In this document: positions 59,058 through 64,000 of the stretch, in pieces
Layout of the letters: every line of letters begins with the position of its first letter
How positions within the stretch are numbered: position 1 is the first letter of the stretch
From: CAYMOV01 sp964392085
GTDB lineage: Bacteria > Oederibacteriota > Muellerivitia > Muellerivitales > Muellerivitaceae
DNA length: 64,000 nucleotides
Assembly: GCA_964392085.1 (NCBI GenBank)
Contig: CAYMOV010000005.1
Location: 1 to 64,000, forward strand
Direction: 5' to 3'
Position numbers and translations under genes: made by a program
The notes under the pieces: model-generated
Databases searched by the model: none
Told to the model about the DNA's origin: nothing
Seen by the model: only the letters and a program-made list of their open reading frames with translations

Positions 59058-59102
59058 CTCGGGGTCGGTGCGGTCCTTTCCAGAAATAAAACAGGAGTCC
59101 CC

Positions 59103-59378
59103 ATGTACGAAAATCACGGTTTCCACAATTTGCTCTGGTTCCTGGTCGTCGGCGGAGCCGCCGGTTGGTTGGCGAGCCTCTTGGTCCAAGGCGGCGGGAT
59201 GGGGATCGTGGCGGACATCGCCGTGGGGATCCTGGGGGCGTTCCTGGGCGGTTGGTTGATCGACTTCTTCAACCTCAACGTCTGGGGCTTCTGGGGATCA
59301 TTCTGCATGTGGGTCTTGGGCGCCGCGATCCTGCTGGTGGTGTTTAGGGCCCTCTCGGGCAAACGCGCAACCCGGTAA
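59103..59378 (+). CDS. GlsB/YeaQ/YmgE family stress membrane protein
   Basis: 91 aa from an ATG at 59103 (AGGAG 5 bp before); the longer frame upstream to 58977 crosses the promoter and is rejected. Three transmembrane helices with the family's glycine pattern: WFLVVGGAAGWLASLLVQGGGMGIVADIAVGILGAFLGGWL. Also known as transglycosylase-associated protein, a general stress membrane protein of unknown biochemistry. The alcohol dehydrogenase follows 80 bp later. Confidence 0.9.
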   Translation: MYENHGFHNLLWFLVVGGAAGWLASLLVQGGGMGIVADIAVGILGAFLGGWLIDFFNLNVWGFWGSFCMWVLGAAILLVVFRALSGKRATR

Positions 59379-59458
59379 CCAGACGCCCGCTCGACGGGCC
59401 GGCGAATTCGGCCGACCCTTCTCATCCATGGGACCCATGACCCGAACGAAGGAATGAA

Positions 59459-60535
59459 ATGGCCACGACCATCCAGGAAGAGCCTAAAATCGCCGTGATG
59501 AAGGCCTTGGTCTACCACGGACCCAATCGTCGGGCGTGGGAAGACAAGCCGAAACCGTCGGTCCGGGAAACGACGGACGCCTTGGTGCGGATCACCACCA
59601 CGACCATCTGCGGCACCGACCTCCACATCATCAAGGGCGAGGTGCCCACCGTACAGGCCGGGCGGATCTTGGGCCATGAGGGCGTCGGCGTCGTGGAGGC
59701 CCTCGGGTCCGCCGTGACCGGTTTCACCGTGGGTGACCGGGTCCTCATCTCCTGCGTCTCGTCCTGCGGCAAATGCGACACCTGCAAGCGGGGCATGCCT
59801 TCCCATTGCCGGGACGGCGGTTGGATCCTGGGCAACACCATCGACGGCACCCAGGCCCAATACGTCCGGGTCCCCCACGCCGACAACAGCCTTTACCATT
59901 CCCCGGCGGGCATCGACGAGGACGCCCTGGTGATGATGTCCGACATCTTCCCCACGGGTTTCGAGTGCGGGACCCTCAGCGGCCAGGTGAAACCCGGGGA
60001 CTCGGTGGCCATCGTGGGCGCCGGCCCCATCGGCCTGGCGGCCCTATTGACGAGCCAGTTCTTCTCACCGGCCAAGCTGATCGTGATCGACCAGGACCCG
60101 AACCGGCTCAAGGTGGCCCTGTCCTTTGGGGCGACCCACGTCGTCAACTTCAAGACCGAGAAGGCCGTGGAGAAGGTCCGATCCCTGACCAAGGGCGAGG
60201 GCGTGGACGTGGCCATCGAGGCCGTGGGTTCCCCCGGGTCCTTCGAGACCTGCCAAAACATCGTGGCCCCGGGCGGGCGGATCGCGAATATCGGGGTCCA
60301 CGGCAGATCGGTGGAATTGCACCTGGAAAAGCTCTGGAGCATGAACCTGACCCTCACCACCCGGTTGGTGGATACGACGAGCATCCCCCTGCTGTTGAAG
60401 GTGCACCAGTCCGGCAAGTTGGACGCCAAGCGGATGAGCACCCACAAGTTCGCGCTGTCCGACATCCTGAAGGCCTACGACACCTTCGGGAACGCCGCTC
60501 AGGAAAACGCCTTGAAGGTGCTTTTGAAGGCCTGA
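59459..60535 (+). CDS. Zinc-dependent alcohol dehydrogenase (MDR family)
   Basis: 358 aa from an ATG at 59459 (AAGGA upstream; ATG 59498 is an alternative). Catalytic zinc ligands are C51 (TICGTDLH) and H73/E74 (GHEGVG); the structural zinc site is C103, C106, C109 and C117. The nucleotide-binding GAGPIG starts at residue 187, with VIDQDPNRLKVA at the cofactor-selecting strand (Asp, so NAD preferred). It is close to class III-like or Pseudomonas-type NAD alcohol dehydrogenases. Probably oxidises short alcohols or reduces aldehydes under stress; cotranscription with the GlsB-like gene is likely. Confidence 0.92.
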   Translation: MATTIQEEPKIAVMKALVYHGPNRRAWEDKPKPSVRETTDALVRITTTTICGTDLHIIKGEVPTVQAGRILGHEGVGVVEALGSAVTGFTVGDRVLISCVSSCGKCDTCKRGMPSHCRDGGWILGNTIDGTQAQYVRVPHADNSLYHSPAGIDEDALVMMSDIFPTGFECGTLSGQVKPGDSVAIVGAGPIGLAALLTSQFFSPAKLIVIDQDPNRLKVALSFGATHVVNFKTEKAVEKVRSLTKGEGVDVAIEAVGSPGSFETCQNIVAPGGRIANIGVHGRSVELHLEKLWSMNLTLTTRLVDTTSIPLLLKVHQSGKLDAKRMSTHKFALSDILKAYDTFGNAAQENALKVLLKA

Positions 60536-60973
60536 GGCGGGCGGAAGGTTACCGGGCTCCGTCGGGACGTCCGGATTCCCGGGTTTATTGACGATTCAGC
60601 CGCTTTTTAGGTCCCCGCCCCCTACAACGTCAAAACAATGCCCTTGTAGGGGCTCGATCCATCGAACCCACAGGCGCCATGACTCGGGTTCACGTTTTTA
60701 CGCCGAGGCTTGCCGGCGCCCCCCCGAAATCCGCGCGTCAATCCCGGTCTGCGGAAGTCGGGCAAAAGCGGCTGAACCGCCACAGGTTTATTTTGCGCGA
60801 CTATTTTCGGTCAAGCCATTTTTGGGCCAGGATGAATAACGGGTTCAGGATTCCACGGATAAGCGGCCGACGGGGGACCTGGCTTCGGGTTCCCGGGGCT
60901 GGGCGGGAGACGGTTAGGTCGCCGTCGTCGCCCAGGCGGCGTTTCCCGTTCCGGGAGCCCGGTCCAGGGGTGG
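60536..60973. other. Gene-free stretch between alcohol dehydrogenase and Crp/Fnr genes
   Basis: 438 bp between convergent genes. The only structure seen is CCCCTACAA (60619-60627) and TTGTAGGGG (60644-60652), a perfect 9-bp inverted repeat with a 16-bp loop, too weak in T for a classical terminator. A 110-codon open frame on the plus strand here lacks a ribosome-binding site and overlaps the regulator, so it is not called. Confidence 0.55.
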
Positions 60974-61663
60974 TCATTCCGCCAACCGCCGCTTCAGCCC
61001 CTCGAGGTTGAGCACCGTGAAACGGCCCCGGCCGGCGGCGATCAACCCCGACTCCTCGAAACGGAGGAAGGTCCGGATGCAGGTTTCCTCGGTGGTGCCC
61101 GCCATCTCCGCGACGGCCTTGCGGGTCATGGGAACCCTGGGACCGTACTCCCGCGCCATTTCGATGATCACGTGGATCACGCGTTTCTCGACCGTCTCCC
61201 GGGAAAAGACATGCCGGTTCCTCATGGCGCGCAGGAGGTTCGACATACGGGAGACCATGCCCCAGGCCATCTCGGGGCATTTTCCCATGAGGAACTTGAA
61301 CCGCAGGATCGGGAAGGAGACCGCCACGGCGTCGGTTTCCGCCAGGCAGTAACAGCCGTATTCGCCGCCGTTGAAGGACGCGGTCCCGAACATCCCCCCC
61401 ACCCCGATGAGTCCGAGGGTCAAGTCCCGTCCCTCCACCGTGTGGAGCCCCTCCTTCACGTAACCCTCCTTGACGAACCAGATGGAGGCCGCCTCGTCAT
61501 CCTCCTGGAAGAGGGAATCCCCCTCGGCGTATTTGCGCTCGATCCCCCCGTCCTCGACTTCCCGGAAAGCCCAAGCCGGCAGGCTTCTGAAGACCTCCAT
61601 GGCGGAGAGGAGGTTCCTTGAGGCGGACGGGACGGCCCCGAGCCTGGGTTTCGTCGTGGGCAT
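60974..61663 (-). CDS. Crp/Fnr-family transcriptional regulator
   Basis: 229 aa. N-terminal cyclic-nucleotide-binding-like beta roll (YAEGDSLFQEDDEAASIWFVKEGYVKEGLHTVEGRDLTLGLIGVGGMFG) and a C-terminal winged helix-turn-helix (VPMTRKAVAEMAGTTEETCIRTFLRFEESGLI). Cys are present (CYCL, KCPE) but not the N-terminal Fnr cluster spacing, so an oxygen-sensing 4Fe-4S cluster is unlikely; effector unknown. It is divergent from the YqjE-like gene. The neighbouring ATCA-N3-TGAT sites could in principle be its targets rather than those of a sigma-54 activator. Confidence 0.9.
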   Translation of the reverse strand: MPTTKPRLGAVPSASRNLLSAMEVFRSLPAWAFREVEDGGIERKYAEGDSLFQEDDEAASIWFVKEGYVKEGLHTVEGRDLTLGLIGVGGMFGTASFNGGEYGCYCLAETDAVAVSFPILRFKFLMGKCPEMAWGMVSRMSNLLRAMRNRHVFSRETVEKRVIHVIIEMAREYGPRVPMTRKAVAEMAGTTEETCIRTFLRFEESGLIAAGRGRFTVLNLEGLKRRLAE

Positions 61664-61786
61664 AATGCCTTCTTTCGGGCAGAGTGATCGCCTTGACAGG
61701 TTACCCCCCGCGGGCCCGGTGGGTATCTTTAATTAATGATTTAAGTCGGGTCGGGTCACGCGGTCCGCGCGCCCAACACCGGCGCG

Positions 61787-61818
61787 ATCAATTTGAGACC
61801 CGCGAAAATCATTTTGAT
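61787..61818. promoter_or_regulatory. Paired upstream sites of the yqjE-like operon (putative enhancers)
   Basis: ATCAATTTGAG (61787-61797, centre 61792) and ATCATTTTGAT (61808-61818, centre 61813) have centres 21 bp apart and lie 108 and 87 bp from the -24 GG. The second is a perfect inverted repeat extended by AAAA/TTTT flanks; the first is identical to the site at 52588-52598. Confidence 0.55.
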
Positions 61819-61898
61819 TATTTTCGGCGGGTCCGCGGGATCGAACGCCCCATTCGGGGCCGCGCGCACCATTCCCGAGGGGAATCCAGTTCCCCTTG

Positions 61899-61914
61899 TG
61901 GCCCGCTTCTTGCT
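61899..61914 (+). promoter_or_regulatory. Sigma-54-like -24/-12 promoter of the yqjE-like operon
   Basis: TGGCCCGCTTCTTGCT, identical to the element at 59042-59057, with the first base 80 bp before the ATG. The surrounding sequence otherwise differs, so the identity is not due to a long duplication. Confidence 0.78.
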
Positions 61915-61978
61915 TTCAACTACAACAACAAGGGCGCATTCCCGGCCCTGATGTCCCTGATTCCTTCAAGGAAGATCC

Positions 61979-62332
61979 ATGGCCAAGAACCTTCGCGAGA
62001 GACCCGTCCCTTCCACCTTCTTGGACACGATGATCCGGATAGGCGGCGCCTTCATCGGCGGCGCGAAGCCCCTGGTCCACCGGTTGCGTGACGGCCTGGA
62101 GTCCCAGGCGGACCTCTACACCCAAGCCCTGGAGCGCCGCCTGGTGGCTTTGGCCCTCCGGGGATTCGCCCTTTTCCTGGGCGTGTGCTTCATCGGGTTG
62201 GGGATCCTTTTCACCCTGATCGACAAGGGGGGCGTCCCCCGGGGGATCGCCTTCCTTGGCGGCGGGTTGTTCGGCCTGTTGGTTTATGCCTTTTTACTCA
62301 AATACAGCAAGGAAAGCGGGTGGACGACGTGA
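61979..62332 (+). CDS. YqjE-like (holin superfamily III) membrane protein
   Basis: 117 aa from an ATG at 61979 (AAGGAAG 5 bp before). A short polar N-terminus is followed by an amphipathic helix (DGLESQADLYTQALERRLVALALR) and two transmembrane helices (FALFLGVCFIGLGILFTLI and GIAFLGGGLFGLLVYAFLL). This layout and the coupled DUF883-like partner match the YqjE/YqjD pair. It likely sits in the inner membrane and is expressed in stress or stationary phase. It overlaps the next gene by 4 bp (GTGA). Confidence 0.78.
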   Translation: MAKNLRERPVPSTFLDTMIRIGGAFIGGAKPLVHRLRDGLESQADLYTQALERRLVALALRGFALFLGVCFIGLGILFTLIDKGGVPRGIAFLGGGLFGLLVYAFLLKYSKESGWTT

Positions 62333-62637
62333 CCCAAAACAACGTGGCCATGAAGAAGCAGATCCTGAAGCACCTCGAGGCGGGCAAGGCCAAGCTGGCC
62401 TGGCTGGAGGCCAAGGTCCTCGACGAGAAGAAGATCCAAAAGCTCCGGGACGAGTTCGAGAAGTCGAAGCAAAAAATGGCCGACCTCAAGGACAAGTTCA
62501 ACGCCTACGAGGAAAAGGCCGTCCAATACATCGAGTTGAACCCCAAGAAGGCCCTGGCCATGGCCACCGCCGCCGGTGTCTTGGCGGGCGCCCTTTGGGG
62601 TTCCTCCGGCAAGACAACCGTCAAGAGGAAGAAATAA
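62329..62637 (+). CDS. YqjD/ElaB-like (DUF883-type) membrane-anchored protein
   Basis: 102 aa from a GTG at 62329 that overlaps the previous stop. A long charged coiled coil (KAKLAWLEAKVLDEKKIQKLRDEFEKSKQKMADLKDKFNAYEEK) is followed by the typical C-terminal anchor YIELNPKKALAMATAAGVLAGALWG and a basic end (KTTVKRKK). E. coli YqjD and ElaB are tail-anchored, ribosome-binding stationary-phase proteins under RpoS; here a sigma-54-type promoter is predicted. A longer frame upstream belongs to the overlapping gene. Confidence 0.8.
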   Translation: MTQNNVAMKKQILKHLEAGKAKLAWLEAKVLDEKKIQKLRDEFEKSKQKMADLKDKFNAYEEKAVQYIELNPKKALAMATAAGVLAGALWGSSGKTTVKRKK

Positions 62638-62698
62638 CCCTCCGCATCGTGCCGGTCGCAATCGGCGTGTTGTTCACGACGCCCCGGAAGTGTGAATC

Positions 62699-63460
62699 AT
62701 GTTGACTGTCCGAAGGTCCGAAGAGCGCCATCACATCCAAAACGACGGGCAAAACACCTGGGTGACGTTTGATTGGGGAAACAAGGCCGATCCCCTGCGG
62801 GACGGCTTCGGGGTGCTGAAGATCCTCAATGAGGAAACCCTGTCCCCGGGTCGGGGCTTCATCCTCCATACGCACAACGACATGGTGGTGGTGACCTACG
62901 TGCAGGCGGGCATGGTCATCTACAAGGGCACGCTTGAGGAACCCGATTTCCTGGAGACCAAGGAATTCCAGCGGATCAACTCCACGCCCGACACGAAGCA
63001 GTACGTCTTCAACCCCTCCCAATCCGAGGACGCCCATGTCTTCCAAAGCGGGTTCACCCCCCAAGCGGGCGCTTTGAGGCCCGGGAGCCTGAAGAAGCTC
63101 TTCACCCACGCGGAACGGCAGGGGATCCTGAAACTTATCGCCTCCCCCGACGGCCGGGAGGGTTCCCTCCCTATCCAACAGGACGTCTACATGTATTCCA
63201 CCTACGCGCACAATGGGAACCATGTCGTCCACGAGATCACCGCCGGAAGGACCACCTGGCTCCACGTGGTCAAGGGAGAGGTCCAGATGGCGGACCTTCA
63301 TCTCAAAACAGGGGACGCTGTCGGCGTCTCGGATGAAAGGTCCATCTCCTTCACGGCGAAGGGCCCGACCGAGATATTGCTCTTCGACCTTTGCGCCCCG
63401 GTACCCGACAAGCTCACCAAGAACTCCGACGTCAACCGCCAGAACGCCATGATGAATTAG
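62699..63460 (+). CDS. Pirin-like bicupin protein
   Basis: 253 aa from an ATG at 62699 (GGAAGTG 6 bp before). Two cupin domains of the pirin/YhaK type: VRRSEERHHIQNDGQNTWVTFDWGNKADPLRDGFGVLKILNEETLSPGRGFILHTHNDMVVVTYVQAG in the first (the usual metal-binding HPH is HTH here), and VYMYSTYAHNGNHVVHEITAGRTTWLHVVKGEVQM in the second. Pirins may have quercetinase activity or act as redox sensors. It follows the yqjD-like gene by 61 bp on the same strand. Confidence 0.87.
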   Translation: MLTVRRSEERHHIQNDGQNTWVTFDWGNKADPLRDGFGVLKILNEETLSPGRGFILHTHNDMVVVTYVQAGMVIYKGTLEEPDFLETKEFQRINSTPDTKQYVFNPSQSEDAHVFQSGFTPQAGALRPGSLKKLFTHAERQGILKLIASPDGREGSLPIQQDVYMYSTYAHNGNHVVHEITAGRTTWLHVVKGEVQMADLHLKTGDAVGVSDERSISFTAKGPTEILLFDLCAPVPDKLTKNSDVNRQNAMMN

Positions 63461-63707
63461 CGGGATGATGAGGAATCCGGACTCAAGTGGCCCCCCCAAC
63501 CGATCACAGTAGGGGGACTTCCGGCTTCCCATTGTCATTGGGAACAAAGTCAAAAGCGGGGTCGTGTCGCACGAGCGAATCACCCAAAAAACCGGGATTT
63601 ACGGCCATTCGCACGAACCAAGTGGTTGTCGACTCGCCTTGAGAAAGCCTTTTTTCGCCAGGGTCGTCAGGGGGTTGTGTCGCCTGACTTTGGGCCAGGG
63701 GTCGGTT

Positions 63708-64000
63708 TTAGAATATATTTACCTTATGAGAGTTCCCTTCCCGCTTTCCGGCCACTCCGTAATAATTCAACAGATATCGCATGGTAAGGCCCTGAACCAA
63801 AACGGAGAAGAGAACAACCCCGTAAGTGGCTGCCAGGATTAAATCCTTTTCCGGCAGGTCCGGCAAGGAAAGGGCCATTGCGATCGAAAGCCCACCCCTC
63901 AAACCTCCCCACGTGAGAATAGAAACGATTCCTCTTCGGCTTTCGTTCCATTGGATGAATCGAATGGGAAGGATGACCGAAAGAAACCTTGAAGCCAAAA
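63708..64000 (-). CDS. Na+/H+ antiporter of the CPA1/NhaP type, C-terminal end only
   Basis: The last about 97 residues of a gene that enters from beyond the right edge. The segment GIVSILTWGGLRGGLSIAMALSLP is the conserved late-helix motif of NhaP-type cation/proton antiporters; another helix, AATYGVVLFSVLVQGLTM, and a short basic tail follow. It would exchange Na+ or K+ for H+ in the inner membrane. The local sequence is less GC-rich than its neighbours. The 247 bp before it (63461-63707) hold no gene. Confidence 0.85.
   Translation of the reverse strand, partial: LASRFLSVILPIRFIQWNESRRGIVSILTWGGLRGGLSIAMALSLPDLPEKDLILAATYGVVLFSVLVQGLTMRYLLNYYGVAGKREGNSHKVNIF

Larger units (their letters stand above)
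58795..59102. other. Divergent control region between rhodanese and GlsB-like genes
   Basis: 308 bp with no gene. It holds a minus-strand -24/-12 box (58835-58850), paired palindromic sites (58947-58981) and a plus-strand -24/-12 box (59042-59057). Confidence 0.65.
61664..61978. other. Divergent control region between the Crp/Fnr regulator and yqjE-like genes
   Basis: 315 bp with no gene. It holds the paired sites at 61787-61818 and the -24/-12 promoter at 61899-61914 for the plus strand. An AT-rich TCTTTAATTAATGATTTAAG near 61727 probably belongs to the regulator's own promoter. Confidence 0.6.

Noticed and set aside
58977..59102. N-terminal extension of the GlsB-like gene
   Set aside because: It crosses the -24/-12 element and lacks membrane or family features; the ATG at 59103 has AGGAG.
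60679..61011. 110-codon open frame on the plus strand
   Set aside because: No ribosome-binding site, Arg/Pro/Ser-rich shadow-like composition and overlap with the Crp/Fnr gene.

Overview
The window looks like GC-rich chromosome from a free-living, aerobic, Gram-negative (diderm) bacterium. The evidence is a TamA/TamB pair, two outer-membrane beta-barrel proteins, at least eight lipoproteins with clear lipoboxes, an aa3/caa3-type cytochrome oxidase cluster, superoxide dismutase and Dps. Long Thr/Pro/Ser/Ala linkers in secreted proteins, C-terminal 'PNP' sorting-type domains and a PUR-family DUF3276 protein suggest a poorly sampled lineage, perhaps FCB-like or a candidate phylum. The phylum is inference only. 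A 100-base run of N in coxA shows that this is a scaffolded draft assembly. There is no rRNA, tRNA, CRISPR, phage or transposase.

Layout. 1-5 kb: cytochrome oxidase operon on the minus strand (coxB, coxA, coxC, subunit IV, a second subunit III, a small membrane protein and a partial anchored protein). 5-10.5 kb: ThiO-like glycine oxidase, hemerythrin, hydrolase, SEC-C protein and a YbiT-type ABC-F protein. 10.7-16.3 kb: tamB-tamA. 16.4-24.9 kb: flavin reductase, a 28-aa ORF, membrane protein, siroheme nitrite/sulfite reductase, a frameshifted secreted metalloprotease and a Tyr/Trp-rich secreted protein. 25-31 kb: beta-propeller with a Thr/Pro tail, glycosyltransferase, RNA helicase. 31-40 kb: rhodanese, NmrA-like protein, AI-2E permease, nitrobindin-like protein, GH2 glycosidase, RHH/RelE toxin-antitoxin pair, aldo-keto reductase, DUF3276. 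40-49 kb: four-module lipoprotein, MarR-PhzF pair, aminotransferase, DUF4403 lipoprotein with a second AI-2E permease.

49-62.7 kb is an envelope and stress island. It has a Lys/Asp-rich exported protein, a LysM lipoprotein, five tandem DUF3494 (ice-binding-like) lipoproteins, a SOD / rubredoxin-like / Dps operon, two beta-barrel proteins, a rhodanese, a GlsB/YeaQ-type protein, an alcohol dehydrogenase, a Crp/Fnr regulator, YqjE/YqjD-like proteins and a pirin. The window ends inside a CPA1-type Na+/H+ antiporter.

The most interesting signal is regulatory. Five genes or operons in this island have close matches to sigma-54 (-24/-12) promoters 41-65 bp before their start codons, and a sixth has a weaker match. 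Upstream of most of them lie paired ATCA-N3-TGAT-like sites spaced 20-22 bp (about two helical turns), 67-127 bp from the -24 box. In two of the DUF3494 genes the distances are the same (92 and 112 bp). This suggests one undescribed sigma-54/enhancer regulon joining the DUF3494 lipoprotein array to general membrane-stress genes. Other points worth attention are several families of long-loop inverted repeats between genes, a shared Thr/Pro linker and sorting domain in unrelated exported proteins, and a pair of small paralogous orphan proteins.
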